Source of the DNA: Comamonas_F sp047606565
Lineage (GTDB): Bacteria > Pseudomonadota > Gammaproteobacteria > Burkholderiales > Burkholderiaceae_C
DNA length: 64,000 nucleotides
NCBI GenBank assembly: GCA_047606565.1
Contig: JASGEH010000122.1
Span: 1-64,000, forward strand
Direction: 5' to 3'
Shown piece after piece: positions 16,808 through 25,452 of the stretch; positions within the stretch are counted from its first letter, which is position 1; every line of letters starts with the position of its first letter. Made by a program: the position numbers and the translations under genes. The notes below the pieces were generated by a model that ran no database searches, was not told the DNA's origin, and was given only the letters and a program-made list of their open reading frames with translations.

Positions 16808-18234
16808 GGCTGGATGGCGGTTGGGGTTGTCGTTGCGGGGAGGGAAGTCGGAGCCAGGTAGTCGAGCCAGGCGCGGTATTGATTCCGCATGGGAAGCTCT
16901 GTGGCGAGGCGGCCGGTGATCGCGCCGTTCGGCTCCACTGTGTCATGGGCGATGCCGCGGGCGTAGACCAGCCACTCGAAGCCGTCGGCGGCGAGGCCAG
17001 TCTGAATGCGTTCGAAGGCTTCGAGGTCGTCGGTCTGGATCAGGGATGCGGCGGAGTGCGAGACGTTCAGGTAGCGCACGACATCGCGATTGATCTTGTC
17101 GGGAGCGCCCTTGAGCAGGATGGGAAACACCTGGATCTCGGTACGGTCGACCGAGATGGGGTTGATGACCCGAATGTGCTGGGCGGCCGACTGGAGGACG
17201 ACGTTGGGATAGATGATGGCGTTGTGCCAGTCGGGCTGCAGGATCTCGCGCGTGCGCTGCTCGCCGTGCCGTTCGATCAGCAAGGCACGGTAGCGTTCGA
17301 ATTCTGCCCCCGAGCGCTTGTCTGAAAACGGCATGCTGCCGCAGTAGCTGTGGCCTTGCGCAAAGGCGTGCAGCGGGATTTCGTCGAGGGCCTTGCTGGG
17401 GTTGGCGCCGTTGGTTTTTCCGCCGCTGCCGATCTGGGGGCCTTCCTCATCGCCGCTGCGGCGCTTGAACTGGCGGCCGTCTTCGCGCATGGTCGAGGCG
17501 TGCGAAAAGAAGGGGTGGTACAGGTCGTTGAGGTTTTCGAGCTGGTGTTTCCAGTTGCCGCGGAATTCGTAGCGATGGACGCCGCCGGTGACGAGCAGTT
17601 GGCCGTCCGGCGAGAGAGCGACGAGGTCGTCGATGTGACGGCGGATGGGGCCGAGGAACTCACTCAGCGGAACGCCCTCGGGACTGAAGCTGGCAAAGAT
17701 GAAGCCTTGGTAAGACGCGACACGGGGCAGTTGCACCATGCCGAGTTCGGGGTTCTTGAGGTCGATGCAATCCTTGTAGCCGGCGCGCAGCGGAACGCCC
17801 TGGAGCGCGCCGTCGGTGGCGAAGGCCCAGCCGTGATAGAGGCAGCGAAAGAGCTTGGTGTTGCCCGAGTCCTCGTTGCAGACCACGGCGCCGCGGTGTC
17901 CGCAGCGGTTGAACAGGACGTGCACCGCACCGTCGCGATGGCGGACGAGTACCACGGGCTTTCCGGCGAGGACGAGGGTCACGAAATCGCCGAGCTGGGG
18001 GATCTGCGACTCATGCCCGACATACAGCCAGGTGCGGCTCCACAGGCGCTCCATTTCGAGCTCGAAGATGGCTGGGTCCTGGTAAAGAGAACGGTGGATG
18101 CGGTCGGGGCGGACCAGGGCTCTCAGCTTGTCTTCCGAGGGAACGGTGGGTTTGAAGTGCAGCGGTTGTGCGACGGGTGTGCCATTGCCGGCACGCGTGT
18201 GAGGGCTGGCGTATTCTGCGGTAGGGCAGGGCAT
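16804..18234 (-). CDS. Rieske non-heme iron oxygenase alpha subunit
   Basis: A 476-residue catalytic subunit. The Rieske cluster ligands are C111-x-H113 and C131-x2-H134. The mononuclear iron site contains NDLYHPFFSH, giving H240 and H245, and a later Asp (around TDDLEAFE) is a candidate third ligand. The enzyme would insert O2 into an aromatic or related substrate using electrons from a separate reductase. Placed downstream of a sulfonate-type importer, it may oxidise an arylsulfonate so that sulfite leaves, as known for related desulfonating dioxygenases; that role is inference. A ribosome site AGAGG precedes the ATG. Codon use here has more A/T at third positions than the neighbouring housekeeping genes. 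Confidence 0.93.
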   Translation of the reverse strand: MPCPTAEYASPHTRAGNGTPVAQPLHFKPTVPSEDKLRALVRPDRIHRSLYQDPAIFELEMERLWSRTWLYVGHESQIPQLGDFVTLVLAGKPVVLVRHRDGAVHVLFNRCGHRGAVVCNEDSGNTKLFRCLYHGWAFATDGALQGVPLRAGYKDCIDLKNPELGMVQLPRVASYQGFIFASFSPEGVPLSEFLGPIRRHIDDLVALSPDGQLLVTGGVHRYEFRGNWKHQLENLNDLYHPFFSHASTMREDGRQFKRRSGDEEGPQIGSGGKTNGANPSKALDEIPLHAFAQGHSYCGSMPFSDKRSGAEFERYRALLIERHGEQRTREILQPDWHNAIIYPNVVLQSAAQHIRVINPISVDRTEIQVFPILLKGAPDKINRDVVRYLNVSHSAASLIQTDDLEAFERIQTGLAADGFEWLVYARGIAHDTVEPNGAITGRLATELPMRNQYRAWLDYLAPTSLPATTTPTAIQP

Positions 18235-18263
18235 GATGGGCCTCTTTGGACGGGGTCGGGTAC

Positions 18264-19325
18264 TCAGCGTGTGGTCGGGGCGGCAGGCACGGCCTGAGCG
18301 GTGCGGTGATCGATGAAGATTTCGTCAGGGGCCTTTTCCGAGATCTGGAAGAACACGCGGGATTTGGCGAGCTTGGCGTCGTCGAGCTGCACCGAGCGGG
18401 GCAGGTAGGGAACGGTGTTGTCCCAGGCCTGGTTGCGGATGGCGGCGGGGAAGGCTTGGGTGATTTCTGCCGAGTCGGCGAAGTAGGCGAATACGGCGTC
18501 GCGGGCCTGGTCCTTGTTGCTGTGGATCAGGTCGAGGGCGCGCTGCACGGCACGGAGGTATCTGCCGATGGCCTCGCTGCGCTGGTTCAGTACATCCGTG
18601 CGGGCGATCTGCACGGTGTATTCGAAATCGGTTTGTTCCTTGAGGTCGAGGGCGGGGTCGACAAGCTTGACGCCGTAGCCTTCGATTGTGGCCTGCTCGA
18701 TGGCGGGCGATGAGTTGACGAAGGCGTCGATGCGGCCGGCTTTGAGGGCTGCCAGTTGGGCGGCGACGGTGGGGATGTTGACCAGCTTGATGTCGTTGTC
18801 GGCGACCTGGGCGTTTTTCAGGACGAAGCGTGCGAACTCGCCGGTCGAGCCGCCGATGTCGGTGACGGCGATGGTCTTGGCGCGCAGCAGGGCGCCCTTG
18901 TTCGCCAGCGTGGCCTGGCCGGAGAGGGCGTTCAGGCCGGGGAGATCGGTTCGCGCGACGATGGCTTGCGGAAAGCCCTGCACACCGGTAGCGAAGGCCT
19001 TGAGCGGTTGACCCTTGACGACGGCTTGCGAGGCGTTCTTGATGCCGACGATGCCGATGTCTGCACTGGCACCCACCACCGATGCCACTGCGTTGGAGCC
19101 GCCGTTACCGTCGGCGATGCTCACGTCCAGGCCCTCTTGCTTGAAGTAGCCGAGCTGCTGGGCCACATAGACGGGCGCAAAGATCAGGTTGGAGACCGAG
19201 GTCACGACCTTGAGCTGTTCGGCGGCATGGGCAGCAGGCGCAAAAACCAGCAACGCGGTGGCCAGCCAGCCCGCAACGTGAGGGGCGCGCAGCGAAAACA
19301 GGTTCAGGGAGACGAGTTTCATCAT
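18264..19325 (-). CDS. ABC transporter substrate-binding protein, NitT/TauT type
   Basis: A 353-residue periplasmic protein with a signal peptide ending near AAHAA. The NMT1/THI5-like domain starts at QLKVVTSVSNLIFAPVYVA and contains the typical GYFKQEGLDV segment. Such proteins bind nitrate, sulfonates, taurine or pyrimidine precursors. It lies 43 bases after the second permease gene and 29 bases before the Rieske alpha gene, so transporter and oxygenase share a transcript. The ATG at 19325 is followed directly by a second ATG; AGGA nine bases upstream fits the first. The substrate is inferred to be the compound attacked by the oxygenase. Confidence 0.92.
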   Translation of the reverse strand: MMKLVSLNLFSLRAPHVAGWLATALLVFAPAAHAAEQLKVVTSVSNLIFAPVYVAQQLGYFKQEGLDVSIADGNGGSNAVASVVGASADIGIVGIKNASQAVVKGQPLKAFATGVQGFPQAIVARTDLPGLNALSGQATLANKGALLRAKTIAVTDIGGSTGEFARFVLKNAQVADNDIKLVNIPTVAAQLAALKAGRIDAFVNSSPAIEQATIEGYGVKLVDPALDLKEQTDFEYTVQIARTDVLNQRSEAIGRYLRAVQRALDLIHSNKDQARDAVFAYFADSAEITQAFPAAIRNQAWDNTVPYLPRSVQLDDAKLAKSRVFFQISEKAPDEIFIDHRTAQAVPAAPTTR

Positions 19326-19368
19326 GGTGTGTGTCCTTTGCATGGGGGTCGAAGGGAAATCCTGAGGC

Positions 19369-20139
19369 TCAGTTCTGAAGGCGCCAGCGTGTGCGGCGTG
19401 CCAGCCAGCTGACCAGCGAGCCGCTGGCTGCGCCGAGCAACGTGACGCAGGCAATGGCGCTGAAGGTGCCGGCAGTGTTCATGGCCGCGGCGTTGTTCTT
19501 TGCGAGCAACCCGAGCCCGCCTGCGGAGGCGACGATTTCTGCGCTGGTCACGGCGACGAAGGCATAGGGCACCGCGATGCGCAGCGAGGCGAGCGTCCAG
19601 CCGAGCGATGCGGGAAGGTAGAGCAGGCGCAGGCGCTGCAGGGGCGTTGCGCCGTAGAGGTGGAGCGCGTTGTTCATGGTTTGCGGCAGGCTGCGCATGC
19701 CTTCGTAGCCGGCAAAGAAGAAAAAGAACGAGACCGTGAGGCTTGCCAGCACAAACTTCTGCAGATCACCGGTGCCGAACCAGAGGATGAACAGGGGAAT
19801 GAGCGCGACCTTGGGCAATGCGAATCCCACCTTTACGAAGGGCATCACGATGTGTTCGCAGCGCTGGGAGGCGCCGGCCAGTAGGCCCAGAAGCAGGCCG
19901 GAACTTCCGCCGGCCAGCAGGCTGATGGCCACGATGCGGGTGGTGTCCCACGCGGCGCGCTGCAGCACGCCGCGCTTGAGCCAGGCGAGGCTTTGCGCGT
20001 AGATGTCTGAAGGCGTGCTGGCCAGCAAGGTGTCGATGTAGCGCCCGGAAGACCATTCCCAGGCGGCCAGCACGGCGATGAGCAGAATCAGCTGGCGGAT
20101 TGCGATCTCGCCCCGGTGTGGCGTGCGAGGTTCAATCAT
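19369..20139 (-). CDS. ABC transporter permease, NitT/TauT type
   Basis: A 256-residue integral membrane protein with about six hydrophobic helices. The EAA-like loop is NNALHLYGATPLQRLRLLYLP, followed by AEIVASAGGLGLL. An unusual run of five Phe residues (VSFFFFFAG) lies in one helix. The ATG at 20139 overlaps the end of the ATPase gene by eight bases, which supports this start over an upstream in-frame ATG at 20202. It forms the channel together with the permease encoded at 20932-21756. Confidence 0.9.
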   Translation of the reverse strand: MIEPRTPHRGEIAIRQLILLIAVLAAWEWSSGRYIDTLLASTPSDIYAQSLAWLKRGVLQRAAWDTTRIVAISLLAGGSSGLLLGLLAGASQRCEHIVMPFVKVGFALPKVALIPLFILWFGTGDLQKFVLASLTVSFFFFFAGYEGMRSLPQTMNNALHLYGATPLQRLRLLYLPASLGWTLASLRIAVPYAFVAVTSAEIVASAGGLGLLAKNNAAAMNTAGTFSAIACVTLLGAASGSLVSWLARRTRWRLQN

Positions 20140-20929
20140 GGATGTGTTCCTGCTCGGGCGTGAGCCATTGCCACAGTTGGGCGTAGAGAACGGCCTGCAC
20201 ATCCTGCGGCGGGGGCTGTTCGCCCGTGCGGGGCACTTGCAGTTCGTGGATCAACTGCGCCGGGCGCTTGCTGAACACCAGGATACGATCGGACAGGGAG
20301 ATGGCTTCGTGCAAGTCGTGGGTGACCAGCATCACGGTCAATGCCAAGGCATCGACCAGCCGTCGCAGTTCGAGCTGCATGACCAGACGGGTCTGTGCGT
20401 CGAGCGCGCCCAGGGGTTCGTCGAGCAGCAGGAACTCGGGGCTGTAGATCAGCGTGCGCGCGAGACTGACGCGTTTTCGCATGCCGCCGCTCAACTGGTT
20501 GGGGTAGTGCCGCTCGAATCCGGCCAGGCCGACGCGCGCGAGCATCTCGGCGGCGCGGGCGTGCCTCTGCGGTTTGGCGATGCGCTGGATTTCGAGCGGA
20601 AGGGCGACGTTGTCGAGCAGGTTGCGCCAGCCGAACAGGGCATCGTCCTGGGTCATGTAGCCGACCCGGCGATTGGGCCCACCGACGGTCAGGCCGTCGA
20701 ATGCGACTTCGCCTTCGTCTGCGGCCATCAAGCCGGCGGTGAGGTTCAGGATGGTGCTCTTGCCGCAGCCCGAGGGGCCGATGAGCGAGACGAACTGGCC
20801 GCGCTGGACGGAGAACGAGACGTTGTCGAGTGCCTGCGTGGTGGCGCCCTTGACCTCGAAGGCCTTGCTCACGCCCAGCAGCTTGAGCAGCGGATCGGCG
20901 ACGGCATGGAATGTGACGGCGGCGCTCAT
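20132..20929 (-). CDS. ABC transporter ATP-binding protein, NitT/TauT type
   Basis: A 265-residue ATPase. Walker A is GPSGCGKST at residues 51-59, the Q-loop is in MTQDDALFGW, the signature is LSGGMRKRVSLA, Walker B is LLLDEPLGALD, and the switch is VTHD. The segment QDDALFGWRNLLDNV is typical of the nitrate/sulfonate/taurine class. The gene starts two bases after the stop of the upstream permease, and its end overlaps the next permease, so the three are tightly coupled. The gene order permease-ATPase-permease-binding protein-oxygenase differs from the first importer in this window, which argues against a simple recent duplication. Confidence 0.94.
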   Translation of the reverse strand: MSAAVTFHAVADPLLKLLGVSKAFEVKGATTQALDNVSFSVQRGQFVSLIGPSGCGKSTILNLTAGLMAADEGEVAFDGLTVGGPNRRVGYMTQDDALFGWRNLLDNVALPLEIQRIAKPQRHARAAEMLARVGLAGFERHYPNQLSGGMRKRVSLARTLIYSPEFLLLDEPLGALDAQTRLVMQLELRRLVDALALTVMLVTHDLHEAISLSDRILVFSKRPAQLIHELQVPRTGEQPPPQDVQAVLYAQLWQWLTPEQEHIHD

Positions 20930-20931
20930 GT

Positions 20932-21756
20932 CTAACTCCCGGCCGGTGCGCTGAGCGCCCGATCGACGGCATGCAGCAGCACCACGGTGATGGCGCCGAG
21001 CACGGCCAGTAGGGCCAGCACGCCGTTGGCGTCCATGTCGGATGCGGCATAGACCAGGGCGTAGCCCAGCCCTGAAGTGGAACTGGTCATCTCGCCCACG
21101 ATGGCGCCGTGGAACGCGTAGACGAGTCCTTGCTGCAGTCCCAGTGCGACATAGGGTCGTGCTGCAGGGAGGCGGACCTTGATGGCGAGTGTCCATGGGC
21201 TGGCGCCCATGAGGCTGGCCGCGTTGAGCAGGTCCTGGCTGGTCTGGCGAACGCCGCTGTAGACGTTGAAGAAAACCATGAAGAAGCCGGTGACGCAGGC
21301 CATGAAGACCACCGGCAGGGAGCCGACGCCGAACCACAGCAGCAGCAGCGGGGCCAGGATGATCTTGGGCAGTGCATACAGGCCGTAGATGAACGGCGCG
21401 AGTATCCGGTCAAGCAAGGGCAGGGAGCCCAGCAGCAGGGCTATGCCCATACCGAAGACGGCAGCGAGTATGAAACCGATGACGGTATTGAACAGCGTGG
21501 CCGCGAGGTGTTGCCAAAGGTAGCCATCGAGGGCCCACGCCACGATCTGGCGCCCGATGTCGAGCGGATTGCTGAGGTAGTAGGCGTTGAAAAGTACTCC
21601 TGAGCCCAGTTGCCAGACGACCAGGGCAGCCAGGATGGACGAAGCGCTCCAGAGTGAGCCGGAGCCCGGCAGCCGGCTCCATTGACCGGAACGCTCACGG
21701 GAAGGGGCGGGACACGCGCGGGTAGCCGCGTCCAGGGACGGAGTGCTTGGATTCAT
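20932..21756 (-). CDS. ABC transporter permease, NitT/TauT type (operon leader)
   Basis: A 274-residue permease with six predicted helices. The cytoplasmic loop is LLNAASLMGASPWTLAIKVRLP, followed by GEMTSSTSGLGYAL. It is the first gene of the minus-strand operon ending with the Rieske beta subunit. No strong ribosome site precedes the ATG at 21756, and an AT-rich promoter-like segment lies just upstream. With the second permease it probably forms a heterodimer. The LysR gene next door (21922-22872) points in the same direction. Confidence 0.9.
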   Translation of the reverse strand: MNPSTPSLDAATRACPAPSRERSGQWSRLPGSGSLWSASSILAALVVWQLGSGVLFNAYYLSNPLDIGRQIVAWALDGYLWQHLAATLFNTVIGFILAAVFGMGIALLLGSLPLLDRILAPFIYGLYALPKIILAPLLLLWFGVGSLPVVFMACVTGFFMVFFNVYSGVRQTSQDLLNAASLMGASPWTLAIKVRLPAARPYVALGLQQGLVYAFHGAIVGEMTSSTSGLGYALVYAASDMDANGVLALLAVLGAITVVLLHAVDRALSAPAGS

Positions 21757-21822
21757 CTTGGTGCAGTTGGGGCAGTGCCGCTGTCGCCCAGGTGTCCGAG
21801 CGAGGTGGCTGCTTCATCGTTG

Positions 21823-21842
21823 CAACAAATATAGTTTTGTTG
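21823..21842. promoter_or_regulatory. Inverted repeat overlapping a candidate promoter of the Rieske operon
   Basis: A perfect seven-base inverted repeat, CAACAAA and TTTGTTG, spaced by six bases lies 67-86 bases before the operon's first ATG. On the coding strand it contains TATATT, a plausible -10, and it sits at the edge of a strikingly AT-rich stretch (about 21823-21890). A LysR-type regulator gene lies immediately beyond, so this is a good candidate operator; that link is inference. Confidence 0.5.
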
Positions 21843-21921
21843 ATATGAATCCTGATAATTTATTTTTTATTTTGAATAATTGAAAAATGGATAACGCTGG
21901 CCGAATCGATCCGTGGTGGTC

Positions 21922-22872
21922 TCAGTACCAAGTGACGCCGTCGATGAGGCGGACTGGCGTGCTGGCGGGATCCTTCAAGGCCTGAAATAGCGAGCCATCG
22001 AGGCTGCGCTGCACGAAAGCGTCGGCGGCGGACGATGCGCTGCCGCCTTTGCGCTGGAGCAGACCGACGTCTCTTGCAATGTGGGCGCCGGTGATGGGCA
22101 GGACGTCGAAGCGGGCCGGGTCGATGGTCAGCAACGTCAGCGCAGGCAGGATGGCAACGCCCTGGCCGGCTGCGACGAGACCCAGCACGGTTTCGATGCG
22201 CGCCAGCATGTGGCGGGTGTTGAGGTAGAGGCCTTGGTCACGCAACGCATGCTCGATGGTTGCACGGATGCTGGTGCCGGGCAGGGTGCTCAACAGCGGG
22301 TATTGCAGCAAATCGCTCAGGGTGAGGCGTGATCGCTTCGACAGGACATGTCCGGCAGGCAGCACGGCATAGAAGCGTTCGCGGTAGAGTGGCTGGAACG
22401 CCAGTGTTCCGGGCCGTTCAGGGGCAGCACCGAAGCCGAAGTCGGCGGCTGCGCTTTCGATGAGATCCTGCACGATGGCAAAACTGTCTTCGTTGAGCTG
22501 GATCTCGATCTCGGGAAACTGGCTGGCGAAGACATTGATGGCCTGCGGCAGGATGGCTGCGGACACCGAGGGTGTGGAGGCGATAACGATGCGACCTCGT
22601 GCGAGCTGGGATTGCTGCCGCATTTCGAGGACGGCCATGTCGACGTCGGCGAGCATCTGGCGGGCGCGATTGAGAAAGCGCTTGCCCTCGGCCGTCAGTG
22701 TGACGCTGCGGGTGGTGCGGCTCAGCAGGCTGACTTCGAGCACCTGCTCCAGTTCCTTGATCTGTGCGCTGAGCGAGGGCTGGGAGATGCCGAGCCGTTC
22801 GGCCGCCCGGCTGAATTGGCATTCTTCGGCGACGGCGACAAAACTGCGAAGCTTGCCGAGGCTGATGGGCAT
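21922..22872 (-). CDS. LysR-family transcriptional regulator
   Basis: A 316-residue protein. A winged helix-turn-helix occupies about residues 5-60 (FVAVAEECQFSRAAERLGIS, QPSLSAQIKELEQ), followed by a two-lobed inducer-binding domain starting near ARGRIVIAST. It shares direction with the Rieske/transporter operon, lying 165 bases upstream of it, and is divergent from the YbaK gene. Regulation of the adjacent operon by an imported substrate or a sulfur-status metabolite is the likely role; CysB/SsuR-like function cannot be shown from sequence alone. The ATG at 22872 gives the normal family length. Confidence 0.92.
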   Translation of the reverse strand: MPISLGKLRSFVAVAEECQFSRAAERLGISQPSLSAQIKELEQVLEVSLLSRTTRSVTLTAEGKRFLNRARQMLADVDMAVLEMRQQSQLARGRIVIASTPSVSAAILPQAINVFASQFPEIEIQLNEDSFAIVQDLIESAAADFGFGAAPERPGTLAFQPLYRERFYAVLPAGHVLSKRSRLTLSDLLQYPLLSTLPGTSIRATIEHALRDQGLYLNTRHMLARIETVLGLVAAGQGVAILPALTLLTIDPARFDVLPITGAHIARDVGLLQRKGGSASSAADAFVQRSLDGSLFQALKDPASTPVRLIDGVTWY

Positions 22873-22995
22873 GGCGATGCGTGGCGTTGGGTGTGAAAGA
22901 GGCGAGTCGCGAGTGTCCCACGAACAGGCGAATGCAGATGCTTGCGCATCGCCGATGATCGGGGGATATCCATCACTCAAGTGCTTCGGTTGCCC

Positions 22996-23490
22996 ATGAG
23001 CAGAAAAGACCCCGTCAGCGAAACCCCGGCCACGCAGTGGCTCAAGCGGCACGGCGTGGCCTACACCGGTCATGCCTACGGCTACGTGGACCACGGCGGC
23101 GCGCAGCACAGCGCGCAGGTGCTGGGGCTGGACCTGCACGCGGTGGTCAAGACACTGGTCATGCAGGACCAGGACGCGCGGCCGCTGCTGGTGCTGATGC
23201 ACGGCGACCGCCAGGTCTCGACCAAGAACCTGGCGCGCCAGATCGGCGCCAAGTCGGTCGCGCCCTGCACGCCCGAGGTGGCCCAGCGCCACAGCGGCTA
23301 CCTGGTGGGCGGCACCTCGCCCTTCGGCACGCGGCGGGCCATGCCGGTCTACATCGAGCGGAGCATCCTGGCGCTGCCGCGCATCGCCATCAACGGCGGG
23401 CGGCGCGGCTATCTGGTGCAGATCGAGCCCCGGGCCTGCGTGGACGTGCTCGGCGCCCAGTTGGTGGATTGCGCACTGCCGCTGGTTTGA
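22996..23490 (+). CDS. ybaK: YbaK/EbsC-type aminoacyl-tRNA deacylase
   Basis: A 164-residue single-domain protein of the YbaK/ProX editing family, which hydrolyses mischarged Cys-tRNA(Pro) in trans. The conserved lysine is K52 in AVVKTLVM. The segments VSTKNLARQIGAKSV and GYLVGGTSPFGTRR, with its GTSPFG loop, are typical. The ATG at 22996 gives the family length. It is divergent from the LysR gene and precedes the first MetQ-like gene by 196 bases containing a hairpin and a candidate promoter, so it is probably an independent unit. Confidence 0.93.
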   Translation: MSRKDPVSETPATQWLKRHGVAYTGHAYGYVDHGGAQHSAQVLGLDLHAVVKTLVMQDQDARPLLVLMHGDRQVSTKNLARQIGAKSVAPCTPEVAQRHSGYLVGGTSPFGTRRAMPVYIERSILALPRIAINGGRRGYLVQIEPRACVDVLGAQLVDCALPLV

Positions 23491-23515
23491 AAACTGTTGC
23501 GTCTTCAGCAGCTTT

Positions 23516-23533
23516 CCCGCATTCCGCTGCGGG
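23516..23533 (+). terminator. Candidate hairpin after ybaK
   Basis: CCCGCA and TGCGGG form a six-base stem around a six-base loop, 26 bases after the ybaK stop. There is no T-run, so termination efficiency is doubtful. Confidence 0.35.
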
Positions 23534-23565
23534 TGCGGCAAATCGGGTGCTTATGAATAAAACGT

Positions 23566-23595
23566 CATAACCTAGACTGTAAATATTTGATTTCC
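23566..23595 (+). promoter_or_regulatory. CATAACCTAGAC motif before the MetQ operon
   Basis: The motif CATAACCTAGAC followed by an AT-rich stretch and TTTGATTTCC lies 92 bases before the first MetQ-like ATG. A 24-of-30 match recurs at 40941-40969 before the ribose-type operon. It may be a -10 region with an activator site. CTAG is rare in bacterial genomes, which makes the shared occurrence more notable. Confidence 0.5.
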
Positions 23596-23686
23596 AAACA
23601 AGTCGCCATGGCCACAATCGCCGTTTGCCGCCAGCCTGCCGCATGTCGAGGGGCGTTTCGTGCGGCGCTAATTTGGAGATCGACGC

Positions 23687-24532
23687 ATGACTGCCCCTCT
23701 GGCCAGCCGCCGCCGTTTCGTGGCCGGCGTGGCGCTTTCCTCGGTTTTTTCCCTGACGCTGGCGTTGCTGCCAGGCCTGGCGGCCGCCGCCGACAAGCTG
23801 CGCATCGGCGTCGTGCCTGGTGCCTATGCCGATTCGGTGGCGGTTGCCGCCCAGGAGGCCCGGGCCCAGGGCATCGCGGTCGAGGTCATCGAGTTCACCG
23901 ACTGGACCACGCCCAACGTGGCCGTCGACTCGGGTGACATCGACATCAACTACTTCCAGCACCAGCCCTTCCTGGCCAACGCGATCAAGAAGCAGGGCTT
24001 CAAGCTGGCCAGCGCGGGCACCGGCATCCTGGCCAACGTGGGCCTGTACTCGCTCAAGCACAAGCGCATAGAGGACGTGCCCGTCGGCGGCAAGGTCGGC
24101 ATCGCCAATGACCCGGTCAACCAGGGGCGCGGCCTGCTGCTGTTGCAGAAGGTGGGCCTGATCAAGCTCAAGCCGGGCGTCGGCTACCTGGGCACGCTCG
24201 ACGACATCACCGACAACCCGAAGAAGCTGAACTTCGTCGAGGTCGAGGGGCCGCAACTGGTGCGCATCACCAAGGACGTCGACATCGCCCAGGGCTACCC
24301 GCACTTCATCGTCGCGGCCAAGGCCTTCGACCCTTCCAGTGGGCTGGCCTATTCGGGCATCGAGGATGCGCAGTTCGCCATCCAGTTCGTGGTCAAGCAA
24401 GACCGCGTGAACGACCCGGTGGTGCAGAAGTTCATCCGCATCTACCAGGGCTCGCCCGCCGTCAAGGCCGAGACGCACAAGGCCTTCTCCAACGACGACC
24501 GGCTCTACACCCTGGCCTGGACCAAGCCCTGA
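23687..24532 (+). CDS. MetQ/NlpA-family substrate-binding protein 1
   Basis: A 281-residue periplasmic binding protein. It has the family start LRIGVVPGAYADSV, VEFTDWTTPN-type segment (here IEFTDWTTPNVAV), DINYFQHQPFL and the FVEVEGPQLVR stretch. The signal peptide contains SRRRFVAG, a twin-arginine-like motif, and has no lipobox cysteine, so it should be soluble rather than a lipoprotein like E. coli MetQ. GGAG lies eight bases before the ATG. It is the first of five family members in the operon; with only one MetN-MetI pair, the paralogues probably deliver different ligands to the same channel. Methionine is only one possible ligand; neighbours suggest other organosulfur compounds. Confidence 0.92.
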   Translation: MTAPLASRRRFVAGVALSSVFSLTLALLPGLAAAADKLRIGVVPGAYADSVAVAAQEARAQGIAVEVIEFTDWTTPNVAVDSGDIDINYFQHQPFLANAIKKQGFKLASAGTGILANVGLYSLKHKRIEDVPVGGKVGIANDPVNQGRGLLLLQKVGLIKLKPGVGYLGTLDDITDNPKKLNFVEVEGPQLVRITKDVDIAQGYPHFIVAAKAFDPSSGLAYSGIEDAQFAIQFVVKQDRVNDPVVQKFIRIYQGSPAVKAETHKAFSNDDRLYTLAWTKP

Positions 24533-24589
24533 ACCCGCCAAAGCGCATGAAGTAAGCGCATCAGAGCGCAATTCAAAGAAGGAAACCGC

Positions 24590-25420
24590 ATGAAAAATTC
24601 TCTCAATCTCTCTCGCCGCTGGGTGATGGCCGGCCTCGCCAGCCTGGCGCTGGCCACGGCCGCCGCCGCGCAGCCGCTCGAAGTCGTCAAGGTCGGCTCG
24701 ACCCCCGGGGTGACCGCCGACGCGGTGCAGGCCCTGGTGGCCGAGGGCAAGCGCAATGGTCTGGACATCCGTCTGGTCGAGTTCACCGACTGGACGCTGC
24801 CCAACGAGGCCCTCAACAACGGCGACATCGACCTCAACTTCTTCCAGCACCAGGCCTTCCTGAACAACGTCATCAAGGAGCGCGGCTACAAGCTGGAGCT
24901 GATCGGCCTGGGCCTGCTGCAGAACATTGGCATCTATTCCAACCGCATCCGCTCGCTCGACGCCGTGCCGCCCAAGGCCAAGGTGGCGCTCGCCAACGAC
25001 CCGGTCAACCAGGGCCGTGGCCTGCTGCTGCTGCAAAAGGCCGGCCTCATCAAGCTGCGCCACGGCACTGACCCCGGCGCCCGCGTGGATGACGTCATCG
25101 ACAACCCCAAGCAGCTGAAGTTCTTCGAGATCGAGGGGCCGCAGCTCATCCATTCGCTGCAGGACGTGGACCTGGCGGTGGTCTGGCCCAGCCACTTCGT
25201 CAACGCCGGCAAGAAGGAACAGGCCAGCCAGGCGCTGCTGTACTCCGGCATCGCCGACACCTTCTACGCCATGGGCTTCGCCGCGCGCAGCGACCGCGCC
25301 CAGGAGCCCAAGCTGCGCAAGTTCGTCGCGCTGTTCCAGCACTCGCCCGAGGTGCGCCGCGTGATTGCCGACCGCTTCGACGGCAACGACAAGCTGTACA
25401 CGCTGCCGTGGCAGCACTGA
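24590..25420 (+). CDS. MetQ/NlpA-family substrate-binding protein 2
   Basis: A 276-residue paralogue of the preceding protein. Its mature part starts near LEVVKVGSTPGVTADAV, with VEFTDWTLPNEAL, DLNFFQHQAFL and FFEIEGPQLIHS segments. The signal peptide carries SRRWVMAG, again twin-arginine-like, and lacks a lipobox. A clear AAGGAA ribosome site precedes the ATG. It lies directly upstream of metN and is therefore the best candidate for the standard partner of MetNI. Confidence 0.92.
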   Translation: MKNSLNLSRRWVMAGLASLALATAAAAQPLEVVKVGSTPGVTADAVQALVAEGKRNGLDIRLVEFTDWTLPNEALNNGDIDLNFFQHQAFLNNVIKERGYKLELIGLGLLQNIGIYSNRIRSLDAVPPKAKVALANDPVNQGRGLLLLQKAGLIKLRHGTDPGARVDDVIDNPKQLKFFEIEGPQLIHSLQDVDLAVVWPSHFVNAGKKEQASQALLYSGIADTFYAMGFAARSDRAQEPKLRKFVALFQHSPEVRRVIADRFDGNDKLYTLPWQH

Positions 25421-25452
25421 AGCTGAATGTGAACACGCGAGGACACGCCCCC

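Noticed and set aside
23608..23686. A Cys-containing small frame starting at 23608 before the first MetQ-like gene
   Set aside because: It runs on through the MetQ-like gene in another frame, has no ribosome site and no clear counterpart before the ribose-type operon.
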